A stretch of 64,000 bases of DNA from Kurthia zopfii (GCF_003143955.1 NZ_QFVS01000007.1:1-64000); one strand, 5' to 3'. Numbered from the stretch's first letter, positions 1-8,017 are shown. Numbers and translations: made by a program. The notes: generated by a model from the sequence alone, not told the origin.

Positions 1-67
1 TTTATTCTATAGGGAAACTCACTTGTTTTCTATTTTTTTGAATAAAAATAACGTTCATGAAGTTTCC

Positions 68-99
68 GCACCGATCTGATTAGAGATCGGTGCTTTTTT
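68..99 (+). terminator. Rho-independent terminator of a plus-strand unit to the left
   Basis: A perfect 10-bp stem (68-77 with 84-93) and 6-nt loop is followed by six T on the plus strand. The orientation means a plus-strand transcript enters from outside the window and ends here, converging on racE. Confidence 0.8.
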
Positions 100-128
100 C
101 TTCACCAACGTTATTTATTGTAGAACCC

Positions 129-158
129 AAAAAAGAACCTCCAAAATAGGAGATTCTT
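129..158 (-). terminator. Terminator after racE
   Basis: On the minus strand, a 10-bp stem with one G-U pair (133-142 with 149-158) and 6-nt loop is followed by a T run, just after the racE stop. It likely ends the thioesterase-marR-racE unit. Confidence 0.8.
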
Positions 159-162
159 CATT

Positions 163-957
163 TTATAAGTTGATTTTTTCTGCCTGAATGTTCGGTAACT
201 CAATCCAATTGGACAGAATTTGTTGGAACATCGGGACGGATCCTGTTGCAAAAAAACGATGCTTTGGTACTTCTTGTTCTGTATTTTCAAGATTGTAGAA
301 TTCAAGTAAGTCACGCGCATTCTTCGCAGTTTCTGTTGCGGAAGATACGACGTGAACTCCCTCCCCTACTACCTTTTCAATTAAATCTTGGATGATGGGA
401 TAATGTGTACAGCCTAAAATCATCGTATCATATGTAGCCTCTTTTAAAGGAGCTAAAGTTTTCTCAACGAGTTCAAGTGCAAATGGGCCGTCATACTGGC
501 CACTTTCGACCATTGGTACTAGCGCTGGACAAGCCAATGAGTGAATCTTGCTTTTTGAGAAAAGTGAGTAAATCGCTTCCTCATATGCCCCACTCTTAAC
601 TGTACCTGCAGTAGCGATGACTGCAATTTCATGTGTCTTAGTCTCTTTAATTGCGGCTGTAGCACCTGCATTGATGACACCAACTACCGGAAAATCACAT
701 ACCGCTTGCAACGGTTCTAATGCAACCGCAGTAGCCGTATTACACGCAATAACGAGCATTTTAATATTCATACTTGCGAGTTTTTCCGCCATCTCTGTAG
801 TAAAAGTTAATACTTGTTCACCCGTACGTGGACCATAAGGACATCGAGCAGTATCGCCAATATAGTAAATCGTCTCGTTCGGTAAGTAACGCAGCATCTC
901 TTTTACAACGGTTAATCCACCCACGCCAGAATCAATCACTCCGATGGGAGCATTCAC
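163..957 (-). CDS. racE: Glutamate racemase
   Basis: Interconverts L- and D-glutamate to supply D-Glu for peptidoglycan in the cytoplasm. The 264-residue length is normal. The N-terminus has the family motif IGVIDSGVGGLTV (about 5-17) with the first catalytic-site region; VIACNTATA (about 69-77) holds one catalytic Cys and LGCTHYP (about 181-187) the other. It follows the marR gene by 11 bp, so the two are probably co-transcribed. The ATG is preceded by a purine-rich AGAGGCGG. The same racE position downstream of a MarR gene is found in B. subtilis. The symbol racE is used because of this synteny; murI is the general name. Confidence 0.96.
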   Translation of the reverse strand: MNAPIGVIDSGVGGLTVVKEMLRYLPNETIYYIGDTARCPYGPRTGEQVLTFTTEMAEKLASMNIKMLVIACNTATAVALEPLQAVCDFPVVGVINAGATAAIKETKTHEIAVIATAGTVKSGAYEEAIYSLFSKSKIHSLACPALVPMVESGQYDGPFALELVEKTLAPLKEATYDTMILGCTHYPIIQDLIEKVVGEGVHVVSSATETAKNARDLLEFYNLENTEQEVPKHRFFATGSVPMFQQILSNWIELPNIQAEKINL

Positions 958-968
958 ATTAACCGCCT

Positions 969-1439
969 CTAATCTTCGTTCATTTCGTCGCTCATACGCA
1001 CGTAGAGCTTTTGTAAAAGGACTGACAGTGTTTCGATCTCATCCTTCTCAAAATCGCTAACAATGTCTCCTAAATACATTTGTCGCATCTCAATAACTTC
1101 TTTAATGATCTTTTTACCTTCCGAAAGAAGATGAATACGTACAACACGTCGATCCTCTTCATCACGAATTCGTTGAACTAAGTTGTTCTTTTCCATACGA
1201 TCAATTAAATCTGTTGTCGTGCTAAATGCTAAGTACATTTTATTCGATAAATCACCAATTGTCATGTCACCAAGCTCATCTAACCATTGTAAGGCGATGA
1301 ATTGAGGTGGTGTAATTGTATAATTGTTTAAAATCTCGCGACCCTTTTGTTTAATAATCGCAGAAATATGACGCAGCTCTTTTTCAAGAATTGCAATTTC
1401 TGGACGATTAGCATTTGTATTTAACTCTTCTCCTGCCAT
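969..1439 (-). CDS. MarR-family transcriptional regulator (YsmB-like)
   Basis: A winged-helix DNA-binding protein of 156 residues. The central part has the MarR pattern LGDMTIGDLSNKMYLAFSTTTDLIDRM (helix-turn-helix, about 60-85), followed by the wing DEEDRRVVRIHL. I chose the ATG at 1439 (MAGEELN) because AGGAG lies 10 nt upstream; a longer reading from 1475 has no such site. It sits between a thioesterase and racE, as ysmB does in B. subtilis. The ligand is unknown. Short inverted TAATTA sequences upstream (about 1490-1511) could be its operator, but this is only a possibility. Confidence 0.88.
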   Translation of the reverse strand: MAGEELNTNANRPEIAILEKELRHISAIIKQKGREILNNYTITPPQFIALQWLDELGDMTIGDLSNKMYLAFSTTTDLIDRMEKNNLVQRIRDEEDRRVVRIHLLSEGKKIIKEVIEMRQMYLGDIVSDFEKDEIETLSVLLQKLYVRMSDEMNED

Positions 1440-1567
1440 ATCGTATTCACTCCTACTTCGTAAAAAGTCCTTCAATTTACGAATTACTTTAATTAACTAA
1501 TGTATTAATTATATTGTGAATGTAATTGAACAAATTGGCAAGTATTCTGGCAAAATTCTATGGAAAA

Positions 1568-2005
1568 TTACTGCATTTGAAGGATTTGTGACTCGCTCCA
1601 CTTAACTGCTTTGCCCGTTTTTGCATCAACTTGAACAAGCGCACCTCGTCCCGTTAATCGCACTTCCCCATTTACAACGCCCATATAATGAATATCCATC
1701 GACGAGCTACCGTACTTTGCGACTTTCGCATATAGTTGGATTGTCTCACCGAAGAAAATTTGTCCGAGGAAATCACATTGTAAATCTGCCACAATTGGAA
1801 TTTTTTCTGAAGTTGTAGATAATCCTGCGCCCATCAATTTTTGATCGTTCATTAAACCGATTCTTGCCTGTTCAAAATATACAAACGGAACGGTATTATT
1901 CAAATGCCCAAATAAATCCGTTTCAGAAAAACGAACTTCAATATCGATCGAAAACGAAAAATCATTTTGCCATGCTTCAAAATCTTGAATGTATGCTTCT
2001 TTCAT
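1568..2005 (-). CDS. Hotdog-fold acyl-CoA thioesterase (YsmA-like)
   Basis: A 145-residue protein of the 4-hydroxybenzoyl-CoA thioesterase-like hotdog family, expected to hydrolyse acyl-CoA thioesters in the cytoplasm. The pattern VRFSETDLFGHLNNTVPFVYFEQAR (about 24-48) contains the family Asp/His region, followed by beta strands such as GQIFFGETIQLYAKV. The start at 2005 (MKEAYIQ) has AGGGGGAAATCAC directly upstream; an in-frame ATG at 2038 would lie inside an operator-like dyad. That dyad, ATGAAT-N4-ATTCAT at 2023-2038, matches those of fadR and lcfA and suggests control by fatty acids. The exact acyl chain is not predictable. Confidence 0.87.
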   Translation of the reverse strand: MKEAYIQDFEAWQNDFSFSIDIEVRFSETDLFGHLNNTVPFVYFEQARIGLMNDQKLMGAGLSTTSEKIPIVADLQCDFLGQIFFGETIQLYAKVAKYGSSSMDIHYMGVVNGEVRLTGRGALVQVDAKTGKAVKWSESQILQMQ

Positions 2006-2022
2006 GTGATTTCCCCCTAAAA

Positions 2023-2038
2023 ATGAATGATTATTCAT
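2023..2038. promoter_or_regulatory. FadR-like operator upstream of the thioesterase
   Basis: Perfect 6-bp half-sites ATGAAT and ATTCAT separated by GATT, just upstream of the ribosome binding site of the thioesterase gene. The same dyad occurs upstream of fadR and twice upstream of lcfA, and resembles the B. subtilis FadR box (TGAATGA...TCATTCA). Confidence 0.7.
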
Positions 2039-2216
2039 ATTGTATCAATTTGGAAGAAGAATGGGAAGTGAAAACGATTTCACTTAATAATCACAAGAAC
2101 TCCTTCAAATAAAGTTTTTGTGAAAATTAGTTATTATTTCTTTCTAAGTTTCTCTTTGAACTTCTCATTCGATCAAAGTAAAGCTACCCCTTTGCTACAC
2201 AACCTTCATTTGTTTA

Positions 2217-2327
2217 AGCAATAACGAGGACTCCTGCCGAAAAACAAGTGTGTAGCAATCCTTTATTTCCACCCATAGTGGAAATAAATAGTGCGACACT
2301 TGTCGGCGGAAAGCATTCGTTATTGCT
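2217..2327. repeat. Nested-hairpin intergenic element
   Basis: Three nested inverted repeats: outer 11 bp (2217-2227 with 2317-2327), middle CCGA plus ACAAGTGT (2237-2251 region) with ACACTTGTCGG (2296-2306), inner 10 bp (2263-2272 with 2278-2287). Together they would fold into one long interrupted hairpin of about 110 nt. There is no terminator T run and no ORF. The right arm carries GGCGGAAAGC, related to a second element at 42891-42948. It lies where gerE is found in B. subtilis. Confidence 0.7.
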
Positions 2328-2363
2328 CTAAATCACTAATTCTTTAAATCTCTCTGGTTAATC

Positions 2364-2400
2364 AAAAAACCAGCATTACCTCGGAAGGCAATACTGGTTT
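2364..2400 (-). terminator. Terminator after sdhB
   Basis: A 14-bp stem with two G-U pairs (2367-2380 with 2387-2400), 6-nt loop and T run on the minus strand, starting 13 bp after the sdhB stop. It ends the sdhCAB operon. Confidence 0.9.
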
Positions 2401-2413
2401 GAATTTTGCTTTA

Positions 2414-3181
2414 TTAGTCAACCATGTGGTCAGAACCGAAGAAGTTCTTGAACATTTGAACTGTTGCTGCACGGTTAAGTGAAGCGATTGAAGTTGTTAA
2501 AGGAATACCTTTTGGACAAGCTGCAACACAGTTTTGAGAGTTACCACAGTTAGCTAGGCCACCGTCTCCCATGATTGCGTTTAAGCGTTCATCTTTATTC
2601 ATCGCACCCGTTGGGTGAGTGTTGAATAGACGAACTTGTGATAATGGAGCAGGACCCATAAATGATGAACCTGAGTTTACGTTAGGGCAAGACTCTAAGC
2701 AAACACCACAAGTCATACATTTAGAAAGTTCGTAAGCCCATTCGCGTTTGCGTTCTGGCATACGAGGACCTTCACCAAGATCGTAAGAACCATCGATTGG
2801 AACCCATGCTTTAACTTTTTTAAGTGAATCGAACATACGAGAACGGTCGATTTGTAAGTCACGGATAACAGGGAAAGTACTCATTGGTTGTAATTTCAAT
2901 GGTTGTGGTAATTGGTCAACAAGTGATGAACAAGATTGACGCGGACGACCATTAATAACCATTGAACAAGCTCCACATACTTCCTCAAGACAGTTCATGT
3001 CCCAAGCTACTGGAGAAGTTTGTTTACCTTCAACAGTTACTGGGTTTTCACGAATCGCCATAAGGACAGAGATTACGTTCATATTTGGACGGTAAGGTAC
3101 TTGGAATTTCTCCCAGTAAGAAGGAGAATCAGCACTATCTTGACGTTGAACTTCAACGTCTAACATTTTTTGTTCAGCCAT
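2414..3181 (-). CDS. sdhB: Succinate dehydrogenase iron-sulfur subunit
   Basis: Electron-transfer subunit of complex II, carrying electrons from the SdhA flavin to the membrane anchor and menaquinone. At 255 residues it has the normal length. The N-terminal ferredoxin-like part has CLEEVCGACSMVINGRPRQSC (about 64-84) for the 2Fe-2S centre. The C-terminal part has CMTCGVCLESCP (about 155-166) and CVAACPKGIP for the 4Fe-4S and 3Fe-4S centres. It follows sdhA with 2 bp between them, and a terminator follows. The third gene of sdhCAB. Confidence 0.97.
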   Translation of the reverse strand: MAEQKMLDVEVQRQDSADSPSYWEKFQVPYRPNMNVISVLMAIRENPVTVEGKQTSPVAWDMNCLEEVCGACSMVINGRPRQSCSSLVDQLPQPLKLQPMSTFPVIRDLQIDRSRMFDSLKKVKAWVPIDGSYDLGEGPRMPERKREWAYELSKCMTCGVCLESCPNVNSGSSFMGPAPLSQVRLFNTHPTGAMNKDERLNAIMGDGGLANCGNSQNCVAACPKGIPLTTSIASLNRAATVQMFKNFFGSDHMVD

Positions 3182-3183
3182 GA

Positions 3184-4935
3184 TTAGTGTCCACCTCCTG
3201 TATAGTCACGTTTACGTGGTTTAATCATTGAGCAGTCTACTTCTTCATAAGTGATCGTAGGATCGAATGAAGGTGTGAACTGAGCAATTGTTGTTTTTAG
3301 GAAGTTGTCATCATCACGTTCTGGGAAGTCTGGTTTGTAGTGAGCACCACGAGACTCATCACGTAATAATGCACCTTTCGTAATAACGTAAGCAAGAGCG
3401 ATCATATTTTTCAATTGACGAGTGAATTGAACACCTTGGTTAGACCATTTAGTCGTATCGTTAATGTTAATGTTGTTCCAACGTTCTCTGATGTCATCTA
3501 GTTTAACTAGAGTTTGTTCAAGACGATCGTTGTGACGTACAACCGTTACGTTTTCAGTCATTAATTCGCCAAGCTCTTTGTGAAGTAAGTAAGCATTTTC
3601 AGTACCGTTTAGAGATAGTACTTCATTCCACTTAGCTTGTTCTTCTTTAACAGCGTTGTCGAATAATTCAGTTGAAAGATCTTCAACATGATTATCTAAG
3701 TGTTTAATGTATTCAACAGCGTTAGGACCAGCTACTGAACCACCGTAAATTGCAGAAAGTAATGAGTTAGCACCTAGACGGTTACCACCGTGTTGTGAGT
3801 AATCACATTCACCGGCAGCGAAACATCCTGGAATAGTTGTTTGTTGATCGTAATCAACCCACAGACCACCCATTGAATAGTGAACCGCTGGGAAAATCTT
3901 CATTGGTACTTTATGTGGATCGTCACCAACGAATTTTTGATAAATCTCGATGATACCACCAAGTTTAATATCTAATTCGTGTGGATCTTTGTGTGATAAA
4001 TCAAGGTAAACTACGTTTTCGCCGTTTACGCCTAATTTTTGGTTGATACATACGTCGAAGATTTCACGAGTCGCAACATCACGTGGTACTAGGTTACCGT
4101 ACGCAGGATATTTTTCTTCTAGGAAGTACCAAGGTTTACCGTCTTTGTAAGTCCAAATACGGCCACCCTCACCACGAGCAGATTCTGACATTAGACGTAA
4201 TTTGTCATCGCCAGGAATTGCAGTTGGGTGAATTTGAATGAACTCACCGTTTGCATATTTAGCACCTTGTTGGTAAACAATTGATGCTGCAGAACCAGTG
4301 TTGATCATTGAGTTAGTAGATTTACCGAAGATGATACCAGGACCACCTGAAGCCATGATTACAGCATCCGCTGGGAACGCTTTAATTTCATGAGTTGTTA
4401 AATCTTGTGCTTTAATACCTTTACATACGCCGTTTTCATCTAAAACTAGACCTAGGAATTCCCAACCTTCGTATTTAGATACTAGACCTTCAACTTCCCA
4501 TTTACGAACTTGCTCATCAAGTGCGTATAGAAGTTGTTGACCTGTAGTTGCACCAGCAAATGCTGTACGGTGATGTAAAGTACCGCCGAAACGACGGAAA
4601 TCAAGAAGACCTTCTGGAGTACGACTGAACATAACGCCCATACGGTCAAATAAATGAATGATACCAGGTGCAGCATCACACATTGCTTTTACTGGCGGTT
4701 GGTTCGCTAAGAAATCCCCACCGTAAACTGTGTCGTCAAAGTGGATCCAAGGAGAATCCCCTTCACCTTTTGTATTTACTGCACCATTAATTCCGCCTTG
4801 CGCACATACTGAATGTGAACGCTTAACAGGAACTAATGAGAATAATTCTACTTCTGTGCCAAGTTCAGCAGCTTTCATTGTAGCCATTAGGCCGGCAAGA
4901 CCGCCACCAACAACTATAAGTTTGCTTTTCGCCAT
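3184..4935 (-). CDS. sdhA: Succinate dehydrogenase flavoprotein subunit
   Basis: Oxidises succinate to fumarate with covalently bound FAD in the TCA cycle and respiratory chain. The 583-residue protein begins with the dinucleotide-binding motif VVGGGLAGLMA. HSVCAQGGINGA (about 40-51) holds the usual FAD-linking His region, and the C-terminal half contains DESRGAHYKPDFPERDD. The start at 4935 (MAKSKL) is preceded by GAGGAGTGAG; the GTG four codons upstream lies inside that site. It sits between sdhC and sdhB. Confidence 0.97.
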   Translation of the reverse strand: MAKSKLIVVGGGLAGLMATMKAAELGTEVELFSLVPVKRSHSVCAQGGINGAVNTKGEGDSPWIHFDDTVYGGDFLANQPPVKAMCDAAPGIIHLFDRMGVMFSRTPEGLLDFRRFGGTLHHRTAFAGATTGQQLLYALDEQVRKWEVEGLVSKYEGWEFLGLVLDENGVCKGIKAQDLTTHEIKAFPADAVIMASGGPGIIFGKSTNSMINTGSAASIVYQQGAKYANGEFIQIHPTAIPGDDKLRLMSESARGEGGRIWTYKDGKPWYFLEEKYPAYGNLVPRDVATREIFDVCINQKLGVNGENVVYLDLSHKDPHELDIKLGGIIEIYQKFVGDDPHKVPMKIFPAVHYSMGGLWVDYDQQTTIPGCFAAGECDYSQHGGNRLGANSLLSAIYGGSVAGPNAVEYIKHLDNHVEDLSTELFDNAVKEEQAKWNEVLSLNGTENAYLLHKELGELMTENVTVVRHNDRLEQTLVKLDDIRERWNNININDTTKWSNQGVQFTRQLKNMIALAYVITKGALLRDESRGAHYKPDFPERDDDNFLKTTIAQFTPSFDPTITYEEVDCSMIKPRKRDYTGGGH

Positions 4936-5000
4936 GTTTTTTCTCACTCCTCGTTCAATTAGTAGTCAAGCGCTTTCATGCATATCGTATTAATGTGATA

Positions 5001-5612
5001 TTAAACGAATGCTAAGATCGCCATCACGCCTACTACTGATAACAATACAAAGAAAATCATTGTAATGTAAGTTGTAACTTTTTGTGATTTTGGAGATTGG
5101 ATAAGTCCCCAGCTTACTAAGAATGACCAAATACCGTTTGCTAAATGGAATGTTGTAGCAATGATACCAGCGATGTAGAATGCAAGCATTCCTGGATTAG
5201 AAACAATATCAGCTACAAGGTTGTAGTCGATTTCAACATCGTTGATTGTTTTTTGCAGACGAGTTTGGAAGATATGCCATGCGATGAAAATCACAAGGAA
5301 GATACCTGTAACACGTTGCATCATGAAGAACCAGTTACGTGTTGTACCGAAACGGTTCAAGTTTGGTTTTGCAGTGAACGCAATGTATACACCGTATAAT
5401 GCATGGAACATTAATGGGATATAGATTACTACCCACTCAACGATTGGTAAGAATGGAATGCTTTCCATTAAACCTGAAGCTTTGTTGAATGACTCTTCAC
5501 CATTTGTAGCTGAATAGTTGATTAACAAGTGCATCGTAACGAACAGACCTACAGGGATTAGACCTAGTAGTGAGTGCAGACGACGCCAGTAAAACTCTCG
5601 ATCTTTCGACAA
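5001..5612 (-). CDS. sdhC: Succinate dehydrogenase cytochrome b558 membrane anchor
   Basis: Di-haem membrane anchor of the Bacillus-type complex II, which passes electrons to menaquinone. The 203-residue protein has five hydrophobic segments and several His that can bind haem (LHSLLGLIPVG, TMHLLINYS, MFHALYG, AWHIFQT, TFHLANG). The start is TTG at 5612 (reading MSKDREFYWRRLHSLLG), supported by AAGGGGGG upstream and by the similar start of B. subtilis SdhC. First gene of sdhCAB, with sdhA 65 bp downstream. Confidence 0.95.
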   Translation of the reverse strand: MSKDREFYWRRLHSLLGLIPVGLFVTMHLLINYSATNGEESFNKASGLMESIPFLPIVEWVVIYIPLMFHALYGVYIAFTAKPNLNRFGTTRNWFFMMQRVTGIFLVIFIAWHIFQTRLQKTINDVEIDYNLVADIVSNPGMLAFYIAGIIATTFHLANGIWSFLVSWGLIQSPKSQKVTTYITMIFFVLLSVVGVMAILAFV

Positions 5613-5691
5613 GACTGTTACCCCCCTTAGTACTTAAAGTAGCTCGCGTCAAATTTGTCAGCGGGAAAACGCGTGACGTATTGGACTGTCT

Positions 5692-5719
5692 ACTTTATCA
5701 TGGTACAATATTATGACAA
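5692..5719 (-). promoter_or_regulatory. Candidate sigma-A promoter of sdhCAB
   Basis: Minus strand TTGTCA (5714-5719), 16-bp spacer, TAAAGT (5692-5697), about 80 bp upstream of the sdhC start. The spacing is slightly short, so the assignment is tentative. Confidence 0.5.
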
Positions 5720-5820
5720 GTTCAATTGTACTCTCACTGGAAATGAACGTCAAGGTTGCTAACAGTTTGTAAAGTAATAAACTTGCATGAAAATAACAAC
5801 CCTACGTTTACTTTTAGCTA

Positions 5821-5844
5821 TTTAAAGAACAATTCTTCTTTAAA
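5821..5844. promoter_or_regulatory. Inverted repeat upstream of yslB
   Basis: Perfect 9-bp arms TTTAAAGAA and TTCTTTAAA around a 6-nt centre, about 35 bp before the yslB start. There is no T run, so it looks more like an operator or 5' UTR hairpin than a terminator. The binding factor is unknown. Confidence 0.45.
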
Positions 5845-5882
5845 GGACAAAAAATAGACAAAATTAAGAAAGCAGGATGACG

Positions 5883-6308
5883 ATGACTACTGTTGAAATG
5901 AAAAATGTAACCGCTTTTGGTTACGAACTGATGCGAGACCATATCCTATCAGCGATTGTAGGTAAGAACGAAGAAGATATTCTATACTGGTGTGGAAAAG
6001 AAATCGCACGTAAATTCCCATTACTGGAGCTTGAAGAAGTCGTTCCGTTTTTCCATGAAGCTTCATGGGGTTCGCTAACTTTAACGAAAACAACTAAATC
6101 AGAAGTATTCTACACTTTGACTGGTGATCCAGAAATTTTAAAATTCGACCAAAGATGCTTCCGTTTAGAATCAGGCTACTTAGCTGAGCAACATCAAAAA
6201 TACAATGGCTTCATGACGGAATGTTTTGAAGAAGTCGATGTAAAAAATAATTGTGTGAATTTCCAAGTAAAATGGGACGCAAAAGATCCAGTGTTGCTTG
6301 CAGAGTAA
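5883..6308 (+). CDS. yslB: DUF2507 protein (YslB-like)
   Basis: A 141-residue cytoplasmic protein of the V4R-like DUF2507 family. It has no signal peptide or membrane segment. Features visible are GYELMRDHILSAIVGKNEEDILYWCGKEIARKFP near the N-terminus and GYLAEQHQKYNGF near the C-terminus. Family members are related to small-molecule-binding V4R domains, but no function is established. Two ATGs are possible: 5877 has no room for a ribosome binding site, while 5883 follows GCAGG by six bases, so I chose 5883. It is on the plus strand, divergent from sdhC as in B. subtilis. Confidence 0.85.
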   Translation: MTTVEMKNVTAFGYELMRDHILSAIVGKNEEDILYWCGKEIARKFPLLELEEVVPFFHEASWGSLTLTKTTKSEVFYTLTGDPEILKFDQRCFRLESGYLAEQHQKYNGFMTECFEEVDVKNNCVNFQVKWDAKDPVLLAE

Positions 6309-6347
6309 ACAATCATACATAACTACTTTTCTATACCCTAAAATCCA

Positions 6348-6387
6348 AAAGATGAGCGCTGTTCTTTAACAGTCTCATCTTTTTTTA
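6348..6387 (+). terminator. Terminator after yslB
   Basis: Stem of AAAGATGAG with CTCATCTTT, extended internally by CTGTT with AACAG, followed by seven T on the plus strand, 40 bp after the yslB stop. Confidence 0.85.
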
Positions 6388-6417
6388 TTTTAATAGTACA
6401 AAGCCATGATAAAATGA

Positions 6418-6454
6418 AGAAAACCCTATAGAAATCAGTCAATTTCAATAGGGT
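6418..6454 (-). terminator. Terminator after lysC
   Basis: Minus-strand stem of 12 pairs with one mismatch (6423-6435 with 6442-6454), 6-nt loop and a T-rich tail, 10 bp after the lysC stop. It faces the yslB terminator. Confidence 0.75.
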
Positions 6455-6464
6455 CTATTTTACA

Positions 6465-6965
6465 TTACTGTGCTAGTTTTTCTGACATTACACCAAGCTC
6501 AAATTGATCATGAAGAGCATTTGCAGCAAGAAACATTTCTTCTTCAGGGACAACAACCGACACTTTAATTTCTGATGTGCTAACCATTTTCACCGGAATG
6601 CCCGAACGGAATAAACAGTCGAACATTTCTGCAGCTACCCCTGGATTCGATGCCATGCCCGAACCAACAATGGATACTTTCGCTAAATCGAGTTCATGAT
6701 CGATATGGTCATAGCCTAAAACTTCTTGATGATCCGCTAGAACTTGCAGCGCTTCTTTCAATTGTTCTTTTTTAACAGAGAAAGATACAGTTGGTGCTGC
6801 ATTTGGGATCACAGACTGTACAATAATGTCCACATTGATGTGATGTTTCGCCAATGTTGTAAAAATATTCGCTAATGCGCTATTGTAGGTTTCACCAAAA
6901 TACACCGTTAAACGGACAATCTCCCCTTCAAAAGCTACCCCTCTCACAACTAAATCTTTCTCCAT
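6465..6965 (-). CDS. lysC: Aspartokinase beta subunit from an internal in-frame start
   Basis: Inside lysC, at residue Met246 of the alpha chain (MEKDLVVRGV), the minus strand reads AAAGGAGG, then 8 nt, then ATG. This is a near-ideal ribosome binding site within a coding region. The product would be 166 residues and consist only of the two ACT domains. B. subtilis aspartokinase II is known to make such a beta subunit from an in-frame internal start, so this is a supported homologous case rather than a chance ATG. Confidence 0.75.
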   Translation of the reverse strand: MEKDLVVRGVAFEGEIVRLTVYFGETYNSALANIFTTLAKHHINVDIIVQSVIPNAAPTVSFSVKKEQLKEALQVLADHQEVLGYDHIDHELDLAKVSIVGSGMASNPGVAAEMFDCLFRSGIPVKMVSTSEIKVSVVVPEEEMFLAANALHDQFELGVMSEKLAQ

Positions 6966-7700
6966 TTGCACTTCCTCCTTTAAAATTGAGCCTTCTGTAT
7001 AGATCGTACTTGAACGAATAGACATTGGCATTTGATAGTTTTTAGCCAATTCAACCGCTCTTGGATGAATGACACCCGCTCCTAAATGTGCCAACTCCAA
7101 CATTTCATCAAAGCTAATTTCATCTAATTTCCGCGCATTTTTGACATGGCGAGGGTCGCTCGTAAAGAAACCTTCCACATCTGTGTAAATATCGCATCTC
7201 TCCGCTTCTAAAGCAGCTGCAATTGCGACAGCTGTCGTATCGGATCCACCTCTACCTAGTGTCGTAATATTGCCATGTCGATCCACCCCTTGGAAACCGG
7301 CGACGACCGCTACTTTCCCTTCCGCTAAACATTTCTTCAATGCTTCTGTATCCACCGTTTCAATTCGCGCATTGCTCGGGATATCCTCCGTCACCATACC
7401 TGCTTGCCAACCTGTGAAAGACATCGCGTTAATTTTCAATTGCTGTAAAGCCATCGTTAATAAAGCGATTGTCACTTGCTCACCCGTCGATAAAAGAACA
7501 TCCATCTCACGTTTCGAAGGTGCTTCAGACAATTCCTTCGCCATCGAAACAAGTTGATCCGTCGTTTTCCCCATCGCAGATACAACGACGACGACTTTAT
7601 TGCCACATTCCGTTTCACATAATACGCGTTTTGCTACATTTTGAATTAATGCTGGTGTTGCGACGGAAGTTCCGCCGAATTTCATCACATACGTACCCAT
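6465..7700 (-). CDS. lysC: Aspartate kinase (aspartokinase II type), alpha subunit
   Basis: Phosphorylates L-aspartate, the first step to lysine, diaminopimelate, methionine and threonine. The 411-residue protein opens with the kinase motif VMKFGGTSVATP (about 5-16), has RGGSDTTAVAIAAALEA in the middle, and two ACT domains at the C-terminus (from about 265) that bind amino-acid effectors. The ATG at 7700 is preceded by AGGGGAGAG. A lysine riboswitch with its own terminator fills the leader. An internal start inside this gene probably yields a separate beta subunit. Confidence 0.95.
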   Translation of the reverse strand: MGTYVMKFGGTSVATPALIQNVAKRVLCETECGNKVVVVVSAMGKTTDQLVSMAKELSEAPSKREMDVLLSTGEQVTIALLTMALQQLKINAMSFTGWQAGMVTEDIPSNARIETVDTEALKKCLAEGKVAVVAGFQGVDRHGNITTLGRGGSDTTAVAIAAALEAERCDIYTDVEGFFTSDPRHVKNARKLDEISFDEMLELAHLGAGVIHPRAVELAKNYQMPMSIRSSTIYTEGSILKEEVQMEKDLVVRGVAFEGEIVRLTVYFGETYNSALANIFTTLAKHHINVDIIVQSVIPNAAPTVSFSVKKEQLKEALQVLADHQEVLGYDHIDHELDLAKVSIVGSGMASNPGVAAEMFDCLFRSGIPVKMVSTSEIKVSVVVPEEEMFLAANALHDQFELGVMSEKLAQ

Positions 7701-7742
7701 CCAATCTCTCCCCTACATATTGTTGTATGCGGGTTCTCTCAT

Positions 7743-7787
7743 TAAAAAAAGCAGCACTCCATCTCATAATTGGATGCAGGGCTGCTT
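7743..7787 (-). terminator. Attenuator hairpin of the lysine riboswitch
   Basis: Stem AAGCAGC/GCTGCTT extended by CATCC/GGATG around a short loop, followed by seven T on the minus strand, about 43 bp before the lysC start. Confidence 0.88.
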
Positions 7788-8011
7788 GGTCATGTATATT
7801 CAAAAAGAACATTCATGTGAGATAGCCCTCCAGAGTTACGAACTCTGACAATCCCACATCTCTTAAATGTAGAACCAGCAAATATACCGTAGAAAGTAAA
7901 TTTACTTCGGCAGTCTCCCCTTTCACCTTTAATCAATGAGCTTCTACACTCTCTTAAAAGTTACTGATGAAACCTGCGCCTCTATCATCACTATTTCAGT
8001 GATTTTCAATT
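7744..8011 (-). ncRNA. Lysine riboswitch (L-box) leader of lysC
   Basis: The minus strand holds the conserved L-box core: GATAGAGGCGC near the 5' side, GAAAGGGGA followed by GCCGAAG in the middle, and GGGCTATCTCAC closing the basal helix. The P1 arms are about 7982-7991 with 7817-7825; the aptamer is about 7817-7991. Downstream, AAGCAGC...GCTGCTT with a run of seven T (7743-7787) is the expression-platform terminator. High lysine should favour termination before lysC. Confidence 0.92.
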
Positions 8012-8017
8012 GTTTTT

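Noticed and set aside
111-320. 69-codon minus-strand ORF over the racE 3' end
   Set aside because: It overlaps racE in another frame and crosses its terminator, with no ribosome binding site.
7615-7812. 65-codon ORF starting in the lysC leader
   Set aside because: It runs through the riboswitch terminator and into lysC out of frame; the RNA structure explains the region.
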